This document shows, piece after piece, positions 25,801 to 35,087 of a stretch of 64,000 nucleotides of DNA. Source of the DNA: Raphanus sativus (taxonomy: Eukaryota > Streptophyta > Magnoliopsida > Brassicales > Brassicaceae); the NCBI RefSeq assembly GCF_000801105.2, contig NC_079519.1, forward strand, positions 1,052,668-1,116,667. The letters are read 5' to 3'. Within the stretch, counting starts at the first letter, position 1. Every line of letters begins with the position of its first letter. The position numbers were made by a program, and so were the translations under genes. The notes under the pieces are model-generated. The model was not told the origin of the DNA and searched no databases. It saw nothing but the letters and a program-made list of their open reading frames with translations.

Positions 25801-26679
25801 ATGAGATACTCGAAAGCGAGTTTTTCGACACTAGGCAGGCGTTCCTGAGTCTTTGTCAAGGGAACCATTATCAGTACGACACGTTGAGGCGGGCAAAGCA
25901 TTCGTCGATGATGGTCCTTTATCATCTGCATAATCCAACTGCTCCAGCCTTTGTCACGACCTGTAATGCGTGTCACCTCGACATTGAAACTGGTCAAGGC
26001 TGGCGCTGTGAAGTATGTCCAGACTACGATGTGTGTGATTCATGTTACCGTAGAGGAGTTAATCATCCTCACAAGCTGACCAATCATCCATCTCTAGCTG
26101 ATCAAAATGCTCAGAACAAAGAAGCTAGGCAGTTGCGTGTCGTGCAGGTAATATTCTACTGTTCCTTTTGCGTCTCTCTTGGTCCTAGAAGTTCTGTACA
26201 AATGGTAACATTCTTCTCCTTCTCTGGATTTGCAGCTTAGGAAAATGCTTGATCTTCTGGTACATGCATCACAATGTCGTTCGGCACATTGTCAATATCC
26301 AAATTGCCGGAAAGTGAAGGGACTGTTCCGACATGGTATACAATGCAAAGTGCGTGCTTCAGGAGGTTGTGTTCTATGCAAGAAAATGTGGTATCTTCTG
26401 CAACTCCACGCTCGGGCCTGCAAAGAATCCGAGTGCCATGTACCTCGTTGCAGGTAAAGGAACTTTATGATCAACCTTACATTTAGAAATCAAACACTTC
26501 GGTCCATTTAATTTTGTGTTGATGATCGTTGTGATTGTGAAACTCTCTCTCTCTCTTCATTCAGTGACCTGAAGGAGCATCTGAGAAGATTACAGCAGCA
26601 ATCAGATTCACGGCGTAGAGCAGCTGTGATGGAGATGATGAGACAAAGAGCTGCAGAAGTCGCTGGGGGATCAAGTTAA
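19847..26679 (+). CDS. HAC1: CBP/p300-type histone acetyltransferase HAC1
   Basis: Nuclear lysine acetyltransferase and transcriptional coactivator; in Arabidopsis HAC1 affects flowering time. Seventeen exons: 19847-20046, 20275-20389, 20465-20726, 20802-21263, 21370-21512, 21622-23202, 23345-23641, 23753-24031, 24191-24319, 24424-24624, 24720-24862, 24951-25263, 25351-25490, 25594-25672, 25761-26147, 26236-26453, 26565-26679; 1687 aa, close to the Arabidopsis length. Order: Gln/Asn-rich N-terminus with a Gln run near residue 290, TAZ1 zinc finger (about 631-701), PHD finger (about 1020-1065, [19 protein letters not shown]), KAT11 catalytic domain (about 1080-1390, with [14 protein letters not shown] and [18 protein letters not shown]), two ZZ fingers (about 1400-1440 and 1510-1560) and TAZ2 (about 1580-1660). 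All zinc ligands I checked are present. It looks intact. Confidence 0.96.
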
Positions 26680-26863
26680 TCAAAACTTGTACATTTTGAT
26701 ATATCAAAATCAAAGTTCCTTTTTTGCAGAGGTAACAAGATATATAGCCAGTTTCACCGAGCTCCAACAAGTTGATCAGTATCTTTTTGAAGAAGAAGAC
26801 CAGGCAGTTAGAGACTAATGGTGAACTTAGCTTAGGTTGGTGTTTGTTTAACATGCGCTCAGA

Positions 26864-26908
26864 GTGTGACCTGAATTTCTTTTTGAAAGAATGTGTGACC
26901 TGAATTTC
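26864..26908. repeat. Micro-insertion flanked by 16-bp direct repeat
   Basis: GTGTGACCTGAATTTC at 26864-26879 is repeated exactly at 26893-26908. The 13 nt between are five T followed by GAAAGAAT. Confidence 0.6.
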
Positions 26909-27435
26909 AGAAGAAGAAGAAGAGGAGAGTCGTGTGTTCTTCAGAGATGAGAGAGTCTTGAGTTTCAAGGTCAGTAAATTTGATGTGGTTCATTGGTTGG
27001 TTGGGTGATCTTCTGATAGTATACTATACACACGCACACACTGTCCTCACATGTTATATTTTTAGTAATTTATTTGTATTTTTGTAAATTTGCCATTTCT
27101 GATTTGGGAATGACAATAGTGTAACATATACAGTTACTTTAACGTGTTGCTTGCAAGCTAAGTAAGATAGAAAGATCCTGTATTCCCACTTTTTGTTTGT
27201 TTTCTTATGTTTTGATGAAATTGTCCTAATTCACCCTTGTAATCATATTAATTTATAGTCCCTCTGGTTTAGATTTTGCCTTTTGAAGCTTCCCATACTA
27301 TATATCACTGTTTTTTATTTTATGGTAAAATTACAATGTTAAAATGTAAATCTAATGGTTTATATATTCATCAAAGAATGATAGCATTTTATTAATTTAA
27401 GAAATCTTAAGACTTGAATTTTTTTTTTAATTTGT

Positions 27436-27481
27436 AAGTACCAGTAGTACTCTCTTTTTTTGCTAAAGTACCAGTAGTACT
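27436..27481. repeat. Micro-insertion flanked by 16-bp direct repeat
   Basis: AAGTACCAGTAGTACT at 27436-27451 is repeated exactly at 27466-27481. The 14 nt between contain seven T followed by GCTA. Confidence 0.6.
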
Positions 27482-28054
27482 TTTTTAATATTAAAGACTG
27501 CTCTGATGTATATATACTGTATACCTATATAATCATGTAAAAACTAGTATAAATTATACTGTAATGATAGTTGAACAAAAAAAACTGTAACGAACGAAAA
27601 AATGGAAATACGTTCATCAGTAACGTACACCGTTTTTTGTGTGCGCAGAAACACAGTTCATTTCCTAACCTTCCTTTAAAGATTACTAGTTTACAAAGGG
27701 AAATTAGGCTTGGCAAAAACATCTAATTCACTGCATAGCCATTTTTTTATATTTCTATATACACCATTAACTTTATAGATTAATACTGTATTGCTCTTTA
27801 TTGTAACCGAATAACCTGTACAAAATAAATTAAATTTTTAATTATTATCTAAAAGTAAATCATGGTTCTACGTCGTCACCTCCATTATATTTTCCTTGAA
27901 TTGTTGACTTCTTCTTCATTCTCTTTAAGCGTGTGTTCTTTTTCTCGTCTGAAATTGTCGGTGAAGAAAAAAGTATGTCACACCATATTCAAAAGATGAA
28001 AAAGACGCTACCAGCCTACCACTACATCTCCAGAAAAGTTTTGTAGAGGAAAAG

Positions 28055-29393
28055 TGATGTCTTCATATTTGCATTGTTTTAACCGTTCATTCATAAGCAT
28101 TTTCATCATATAGAATAGGATTTAGACATGTTTAGGTTGCATTTTGCATGCATAAGTCTCTATTAGGTACTGGAGTGCCAAGTGAGGTTATTCGAGATAT
28201 TTGGATGCACTTGGAGCTCAAAAGATGTGAAAAGGAGGATGATTGGACGAGAGGAGCCTGGAGCGATCTGCAGAGGTCGCTGTGAGACCTCGTTCCAGCC
28301 GGAGCGACCCTGACGACCAAAGCTGGAGCGACCACTCCAAGTCGTTCGGCTTTACACGGCTCGAAGACAAAGAAAATGCCTCCGGAGCGACCCCACGCAG
28401 CGACCACCCGAGGTCACTCCCGAGCCCAGAGCGACCTCTCGGAGCGACTGGCCGAGGTCGCTCCGCGTTATCAATGCACGATTTTTATTATTTTCAAGGA
28501 CCTTTTTGCAATTTATTGTGCACGTTTTTGCACTGAAAAACCTAATGTTTAAGTACTCTTTGTAGCCACCATTGGCAGATTATCTTTAATCTATTGAAAA
28601 CACACAAAACTCTCTCAAGAAAAGTTCTCTTTTGGCTTTGATTGTTCTTGTGTTCTTGTGATTTTCTTTCTACATCTCTATATGATTCATCTGAAATCCA
28701 TCATGGGTTTAAGAGGAATCATGGAGATTAGTGAGTAATCACCTTTTGGATTCATGGGTTAGGGTGATTAAGGGTGATTAGGCTAGTTCTAGAATGTTTT
28801 AGTGTAGATCATTCTTGTTCCTTGCTAGTAGAGTATTCATAATGCATCATTTGAGTAGGCCACTCAAAAGGGTGATCTCTAGGCATTTCCCACCCAAAAG
28901 GTGTTTGATGAAATGCCTGAGTCAACTCTCCTAGGCTTTTAGTGTACTTTGCCAAAGAGATTTGTTGTTAAAGATGCTAAGATAGCTAATAGACTTGTTA
29001 GTAATGATTGCTTGCAAGTTATTCAACCAAAGACATTTGATGTTTGAGACATGTTAGCAAATGAGCATTCATCTAGACATAGAGCTTGCTTAGAATTGTG
29101 TCTAGGCTTAAGGTTAATAGTTTGATTGATTCATTTGTCATCCTTAGTTTGAAACTTGATCACCCAAGGTCTGAAATCCCTATACCCATGAATTCTCCTT
29201 TCCAATAGTTTAAAAGTATCATTTCTGTTACTTGCATTCTAGTCTTAGTTTAAAAACCATCCAATTCTCTGATTGCACTTAGATTAGGCAAATACTTGCA
29301 TTCTCTCTGCATTTGAATCCCTCTGAACTGGTTCGACAACTTACTATCACTATACTATCATTTGACTTAGGAGCCTCAAAACTCCTAATATCA
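28055..29393 (+). repeat. 5' LTR of Athila-like element
   Basis: 1339 bp, starting TGATGTCTTC and ending CTAATATCA. It contains the GAGCGAC/GTCGCTC motif array at about 28249-28465. Nearly identical to 33020-34359. Confidence 0.93.
28249..28465. repeat. GAGCGAC / GTCGCTC inverted motif array in 5' LTR
   Basis: About ten copies of GAGCGAC or its complement GTCGCTC (with variants) are packed into 215 bp of GC-rich sequence inside an otherwise AT-rich LTR. Copies face both ways, so hairpins are possible. The same array is in the 3' LTR (about 33226-33431), and a diverged array is in the internal region (about 31281-31485). Confidence 0.75.
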
Positions 29394-29396
29394 AAT

Positions 29397-29409
29397 TGGC
29401 GCCGTTGCC
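29397..29409 (+). promoter_or_regulatory. Primer-binding site, tRNA-Asp type
   Basis: TGGCGCCGTTGCC starts 3 nt after the 5' LTR end. It is complementary to the 3' end of plant tRNA-Asp(GTC) for 13 nt and would prime minus-strand synthesis. Confidence 0.85.
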
Positions 29410-29521
29410 AAATTCTGAGTTTGATTTGAACATTGAGATTTAGTCATTTGCTTGAGACTAAGTCATTTTTATTTTTGTAAGTTACTGATTCTCTTCTTCA
29501 CTCTTTGTGATTTTCAGGTGT

Positions 29522-30415
29522 ATGAACTTGAGGAGCAAGGGTACATCAAACCTTGTTCCAAGAGCCGCAGACATCAGAGCTTTAGAGAGAGAGTGTGCTA
29601 GAAAAAAAAGAGAAGAAAAGCAACAAGCTTTACTGCAGACACAGGAAGCTGAGATGGCTGATCCACAAAATCCTCTGAACCCCAATGGAGTACACAATGC
29701 TCCACAAGGGCCCCAACAGCGACCAGCTCGCCCCATTGGCACTTATGACTGCCCCAACATCCATGGTCCCAGACTTGGAATCCGAGCACCAGCTGTGGCT
29801 GCTAATAACTTTGAGATCAAGTCAGGACTGCTAAACTGCATAGAGAACAACAAGTATCATGGTCTGGCTGTGGAGGACCCATTTGATCACTTGGATAAGT
29901 TTGACAGCTACTGTGGTATGTCAAAGACTAATGGTGTATCAGAGGATGTCTTAAAGCTCAAGCTATTCCCTTTCTCTTTGGGGGATAAGGCACGTCAATG
30001 GGAGAAGTCTCTACCAAGTGACTCCATCACCACTTGGGAAGACTGCAAAAGAACATTCTTGGAGAAATTCTTCTCTACTTCAAGAACTGCTAAGTTGAGG
30101 AATGAGATCTCCAGCTTCCAACAGAAGAACTTGGAAGGATTCAGTGAAGCTTGGGAGAGATTCAATGGCTACCAAGCTCAGTGCCCACACCATGGATTCT
30201 CTAAGGAGAGCTTGCTGAGCACATTCTACAGAGGTGCTCTACCTAAGTACAGAGCCAGACTGGATACAGCTAGGAATGGGTTCTTTTTGGGGAGAACTGA
30301 GGAAGAGGCAGAGGCTCTGGTTGACAACATGGTTAAGAGTGATGCAGTCTACAGTGGAGACCATGACAGAAGCAGCTGCTACAGAAGTACAAAGCTTTGT
30401 TTGAGAAGCAGATGA
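29522..30415 (+). CDS. Gag-like capsid protein of the Athila-like element
   Basis: Open frame of about 297 aa from the ATG at 29522. It carries the plant retrotransposon gag domain: LKLFPFSLGDKARQWEKSLP, then TWEDCKRTFLEKFFST and a run of conserved helices ending FYRGALPKYRARLDTA. Gag forms the particle that packages the RNA. No CCHC zinc knuckle is seen. The frame ends just where the protease frame begins one register away, so the two are either joined by frameshifting or separated by a deletion; a deletion is more likely, since Athila gag-pol is normally a single frame. Confidence 0.85.
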   Translation: MNLRSKGTSNLVPRAADIRALERECARKKREEKQQALLQTQEAEMADPQNPLNPNGVHNAPQGPQQRPARPIGTYDCPNIHGPRLGIRAPAVAANNFEIKSGLLNCIENNKYHGLAVEDPFDHLDKFDSYCGMSKTNGVSEDVLKLKLFPFSLGDKARQWEKSLPSDSITTWEDCKRTFLEKFFSTSRTAKLRNEISSFQQKNLEGFSEAWERFNGYQAQCPHHGFSKESLLSTFYRGALPKYRARLDTARNGFFLGRTEEEAEALVDNMVKSDAVYSGDHDRSSCYRSTKLCLRSR

Positions 30416-31119
30416 GTGAAGCTCAGGTTACAATGCCCATCATTGATGCTTTCATGCTGATTCTTCAATACAGCAAACTTCTGAAAGATGTTGTAGCTGC
30501 TAAGAAGAAGGAGATGGAGGGCATGATGGTTCTAAGTCATGAGTGCAATGCCATAATTCAGAGGCTTGATGCTCCAGAGAAGCTAGAGGATCCAGGATGC
30601 TTCACACTACCTTGTGCTCTTGGACCTATGGTGTTTGAGAAGTGTCTCTGCGATTTAGGAGCTAGTGTCAGCTTGATGCCTTTGTCTGTGGCAAAGAAGC
30701 TTGGATTCACTCAGTACAAGAAGTGTAGACTCTCTCTGGTTTTGGCTGATCGTTCAGTGAAGTACCCTGTGGGTATCCTAGAGAACCTCCCTGTGAAGAT
30801 TGGAAGGTATGAGATACCTACAGACTTTGTGGTGCTTGAGATGGGTGAGGAGGCTCAAGACCCATTGATTCTTGGAAGGCCATTCTTAGCTACTGCAGGA
30901 GCTATTGTGAATGTGAAAGAAGGGAAGATTGACCTACATTTGGGCAAGGAGAACATCCTCCACTTTGACATCAAGGAGAAGATGAGGAACCCCACTGTAT
31001 TTGGACAAGCCTTCACCATTGAAGAGATGAATCCTCGTCCTGCTGATGATCACTTTGATGAGCTACCACCTGAGGAAGATGGGGAGTCAACTCCACTTTC
31101 TGCCTCTAGTCCAGCCTGA
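30397..31119 (+). CDS. Retrotransposon aspartic protease fragment
   Basis: Frame +1 relative to gag, about 235 aa. It contains the retropepsin-like active site CDLGASVSLMPLS (D-L-G-A in place of the common D-S/T-G-A) and the second conserved block DPLILGRPFLATAGAIV, as in Athila/Tat proteases. It ends with an acidic tail (PADDHFDELPPEEDGES). Pol should follow but does not, because the element has lost it. Activity is doubtful without the upstream fusion. Confidence 0.8.
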   Translation: MFEKQMSEAQVTMPIIDAFMLILQYSKLLKDVVAAKKKEMEGMMVLSHECNAIIQRLDAPEKLEDPGCFTLPCALGPMVFEKCLCDLGASVSLMPLSVAKKLGFTQYKKCRLSLVLADRSVKYPVGILENLPVKIGRYEIPTDFVVLEMGEEAQDPLILGRPFLATAGAIVNVKEGKIDLHLGKENILHFDIKEKMRNPTVFGQAFTIEEMNPRPADDHFDELPPEEDGESTPLSASSPA

Positions 31120-33019
31120 TCCAAAGGAGGCAAAGTCAAGTTAGAGACTTAAAATAAGCTCACTTGGGAGGAAGTCCCATGAGTATCCTTGTATATATTG
31201 CATTAGTATTTGCATTATCATTTTATTGCATAAAACAATGGGAAGTGAAGTTGTGTGCAGGTATTGAACAGAAAGTCGGACACCAGAGCGAGGTCTCCGC
31301 AGCGACATACTGAAGTCGCTCCAGCTGGGAGCGACGTCGCTCAAGCGAGATACCGAGGTCGCTCGCATCACACGCGAGTGGAAACACAGAAACCGCAGTC
31401 AGAGCAAGGTCTCGCAGCGACGTCACGAGGTCGCTGCAGCTGGGAGCGACCTGCCGCAGCGACCCCCATACCTCGCTCCAGGGAAGGTAACACACAATCC
31501 CATCTTTTCTTTGTATTTCACATTTTCATTGGGTACCTCACTCACACAGAGACTGTGTCGTTTAAGTGTGGGGGAGGTACCAAGTATTTGATCATGTTTG
31601 TTTTCATGATTTTGAGTCTCATGCATTGCATATTACATTCTTATTTGCATAGAAAAATCCAAAAAAATAAAAAAAATTAAAAGCACAAAAAGAATCATTT
31701 AGTTGCATCATTTGCATTTTTAGGATTGAGTCTAGAAGCATATAGGTTGCATTCATGCATTAGGGGGATTTCAACCTTGTAAAGAGCTCATGCTAAGTAC
31801 TGAATTTGTTGACCTTTGTAATCATGACAAGTAGCTTGAGCACCCTTTGGAAAGCTTGTAAACTTCGTGCCTTGAATGCTCCTCTTGAAACTCATTTGAC
31901 TGTTGATACTCTCTCTTTGAAGCAAGCTCATGTTTTAATGTCTCTTGCATATGGTCCCTTGTGTACTAAGTCATGGATATACACACTTGAGTTGTCCCAT
32001 CTGTTTTACCAATCTTTTTGACAAACTCAAGTGGTACTCCACTCCCAAAACCCATACCTCCTTTTTAAACCATCATTATTTGTTGAGTGAGGCCTCTTTG
32101 GAAAGCTTTACGTGTGCATAATGTTGAGAGTATTGGGAATGACAATGCTTAGTCTCCATTCTTGCTAGATTAGTCACTCTATTGTCTAGCTATAGGAAGG
32201 GGGTGAGTGTTGTGATTGTGATTTGGGAATATGAAAGGTTTGACTCTTGTGCTTAAATGATTAGTCTTTATGGGATAAGTGTAGAAATATCTAGCTCTTG
32301 TTATGAAAGTCTTGGCCCCAAATAAAAAAAAAAGAAGAAAAAAAAAAGAAAAAATAATCGAAAAAGAGAATAAAAAGGGGGCTAGCAAAGTTGTTAGGAG
32401 CTCAGATTTGTTTTAAAATTGTGAAAATCCCTTATTGATTTCAAAAAGAAAGAGTCAGATGTGAAAAATGTTCTTGGGATCTTTTGGTGAGAGATGTGAG
32501 TTGGGTTTGACATTGAGGAATAATTGAATATCTTGTGTGTTTGGGAAAAGGTAGAACAATGGAGATTGAGCATTGTATGCATGAGTTGATCCCTTTCTTA
32601 GATATATTATGTGTAATGTCAAAGCTACTTTGTTTTGAGAGTAAACCACCATAAAAGATCATTTTGAACCTCTGATTTCACTTGTATTAAAGCCTTCGTC
32701 TTACCAAACCAAATGACTTGGACCAGTTGACCATTTGTGAGATGTCTATTGAGTTTGCTTCATAAATGTTAGAGAGATGTGGATTTGTGGTTTGTAGATG
32801 CACGGTTAATGAATGTAGAGATCAAAGGAGCTGAGATAGGCTTAGAGAAGTTAGAGATGGATAAAATCTTTGCTCTTGCTATTTGGTATGATTATGCAAG
32901 GTTGTTAGGTTGAGAACTAAGAAAAGTTTCTTTTGGTTGTGAGTCCCCATTTTCAAACTTTTTCTCCTTGGTTCTTGAAAGTTTACTTGTGGACAAGTAA
33001 AGGACTAGTGTGGGGGAGT
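31120..33019 (+). other. Non-coding internal tail of the Athila-like element
   Basis: 1.9 kb without a recognisable domain. It holds a diverged GAGCGAC array (31281-31485), a first purine-rich tract GTGTGGGGGAGG (31566-31577) followed by an A-rich stretch, and the proper polypurine tract at about 33008-33018. Short open frames here look accidental. Confidence 0.6.
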
Positions 33020-34359
33020 TGATGTCTTGCATATTTGCATTGTTTTAACCGTTCATTCATAAGCATTTTCATCATATAGAATAGGATTTAGACATGTTTA
33101 GGTTGCATTTTGCATGCATAAGTCTCTATTAGGTACTGGAGTGCCAAGTGAGGTTATTGGAGACATTTGGATGCACTTGGAGCTCAAAAGATGTGAAAAG
33201 CAGGATGATTGGACGAGAGGAGCCTGGAGCGACCTGCAGAGGTCGCTGTGAGACCTCGCTCCAGCCGGAGCGACCCTGACGACCAAAGCTGGAGCGACCA
33301 CTCCAAGTCGCTCGGCTTTACACGGCTCGAAGACAAAGAAAATGCCTCCGGAGCGACCCCACGCAGCGACCACCCGAGGTCACTCCCGAGCCCAGAGCGA
33401 CCTCTCGGAGCGACTGGCCGAGGTCGCTCCGCGTTATCAATGCACGATTTTTATTATTTTCAAAGACCTTTTTGCAATTTATTGTGCACGTTTTTGCACT
33501 GAAAAACCTAATGTTTAAGTACTCTTTGTAGCCACCATTGGCAGATTATCTTTAATCTATTGAAAACACACAAAACTCTCTCAAGAAAAGTTCTCTTTTG
33601 GCTTTGATTGTTCTTGTGTTCTTGTGATTTTCTTTCTACATCTCTATATGATTCATCTGAAATCCATCATGGGTTTAAGAGGAATCATGGAGATTAGTGA
33701 GTAATCACCTTTTAGATTCATGGGTTAGGGTGATTAAGGGTGATTAGGCTAGTTCTAGGATGTTTTAGTGTAGATCATTCTTGTTCCTTGCTAGTAGAGT
33801 ATTCATAATGCATCATTTGAGTAGGCCACTCAAAAGGGTGATCTCTAGGCATTTTCCACCCAAAAAGTGTTTGATGAAATGCCTGAGTCAACTCTCCTAG
33901 GCTTTTAGTGTACTTTGCCAAATAGATTTGTTGTTAAAGATGCTAAGATAGCTAATAGACTTGTTAGTAATGATTGCTTGCATGTTATTCAACCAAAGAC
34001 ATTTGATGTTTGAGACATGTTAGCAAATGAGCATTCATCTAGACATAGAGCTTGCTTAGAATTGTGTCTAGGCTTAAGGTTAATAGTTTGATTGATTCAT
34101 TTGTCATCCTTAGTTTGAAACTTGATCACCCAAGGTCTGAAATCCCTATACCCATGAATTCTCCTTTCCAATAGTTTAAAAGTATCATTTCTGTTATTTG
34201 CATTCTAGTCTTAGTTTAAAAACCATCCAATTCTCTGATTGCACTTAGATTAGGCAAATACTTGCATTCTCTCTGCATTTGAATCCCTCAGAACTGGTTC
34301 GACAACTTACTACCACTATACTATCATTTGACTTAGGAGCCTCAAAACTCCTAACATCA
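33020..34359 (+). repeat. 3' LTR of Athila-like element
   Basis: 1340 bp, starting TGATGTCTTG and ending CTAACATCA, directly after the purine tract. It is followed by the target duplication AAAAG. Confidence 0.93.
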
Positions 34360-34364
34360 AAAAG

Positions 34365-34697
34365 ATAGGTCATAAGGCTTTGTCGGTGATGGAAAAGAGA
34401 GACTTCTCAGATTCTAAAAGCGACTGTCGTAATAACGTCAGAACATGTACGTATGTTGTTTGAAGTAAATCTATGTCGAATGTGGGAACATGTACGTATG
34501 TTGTTTGAAGTAAATCTATGTCGAATGTGGGAGAAGACGAACAGTTTTGGTATTGTGTTCTATTTTATTACATGCACATACAATAGAAATGTAAAATAAT
34601 ATGTATTTTTCATATTTTGTTTGCGACAAATCTGTTGCTATTATATTACATTCCATTTGACAGTTACTAAAAATATTCTATTGTATTTAGAAATATA
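34365..34697. other. Spacer between the two LTR elements
   Basis: Host sequence of 333 bp. It contains a perfect 45-bp tandem duplication (34441-34485 and 34486-34530). No gene is recognised; a minus-strand stretch near 34380-34450 reads like a short amphipathic peptide but is interrupted. Confidence 0.5.
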
Positions 34698-34702
34698 ATT
34701 TG

Positions 34703-35016
34703 TGTTGGAATAAGCTTGAAAATAACTTGGAGTGCAAGTTACCTAATTCTATTGAGTTATAAAATAGGAAAATATCTATTTGTGATTCCTAATGAGTTTA
34801 GGAAATATTGAGTTATATATAAGGAGATGCATATGATGTTGCATAACTTATGAGTTGTGAGAGATTGTGAGAGCTTAAGGTTTTTGAGAGAGTTTTCCTT
34901 AAGAATTTTGTAAGTTGTGTGTTTGAGGTTTTGAGATAGTTTCCTCAAGAGATTAATAAGAAGAGTTTCTTATTTTGAGTTATTATCTTGTGTGTTCTTG
35001 AGATTGAGGTTCTATA
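34703..35016 (+). repeat. 5' LTR of the copia-like element
   Basis: 314 bp from TGTTGGAATAAGC to GGTTCTATA. It matches 38342-38654 except for four substitutions and one indel. Confidence 0.9.
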
Positions 35017-35018
35017 TT

Positions 35019-35030
35019 TGGTATCAAAGC
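35019..35030 (+). promoter_or_regulatory. Primer-binding site, initiator Met-tRNA type
   Basis: TGGTATCAAAGC lies 2 nt after the LTR. The copia consensus is TGGTATCAGAGC, so there is one mismatch. Confidence 0.85.
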
Positions 35031-35087
35031 TATAATCGTGATTCTGATCCTGGATCAGTGAAATTTGAGTTTGAATAAGTTGCGGCG

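Larger units (their letters stand above)
26680..28049. other. HAC1 3' flank, non-coding
   Basis: This contains the HAC1 3' UTR, two micro-insertions (26864-26908, 27436-27481) and AT-rich sequence up to the LTR element. I see no supported gene. The last 150 bp before the element and the first 200 bp after it are less AT-rich and may be one decayed gene that the element split. Confidence 0.45.
28055..34359 (+). mobile_element. Non-autonomous Athila-like Ty3/gypsy LTR retrotransposon
   Basis: Complete insertion: LTRs at 28055-29393 and 33020-34359, with a perfect 5-bp target duplication AAAAG (28050-28054 and 34360-34364). The primer-binding site TGGCGCCGTTGCC after the left LTR fits the 3' end of tRNA-Asp, as in Athila elements. 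The purine tract GTGTGGGGGAG precedes the right LTR. The internal 3.6 kb encodes only gag and an aspartic protease; reverse transcriptase, RNase H and integrase are absent, so it must be mobilised in trans. By eye the LTRs differ at about 17 substitutions and one indel (about 1.3 percent), mostly transitions, so the insertion is recent. The long non-coding tail after protease is typical of this group. Confidence 0.93.

Noticed and set aside
31255..31680. 141-codon open frame in the Athila-like internal tail
   Set aside because: It is the translation of the GAGCGAC motif array followed by AT-rich DNA. There are no retroelement domains and it is probably non-coding.
27890..34560. Possible small host gene split by the Athila-like element
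   Set aside because: The flanks 27890-28049 and 34365-34450 are less AT-rich, and one minus-strand frame looks peptide-like, but joining them across the insertion gives stops. Comparison with the orthologous interval would decide.
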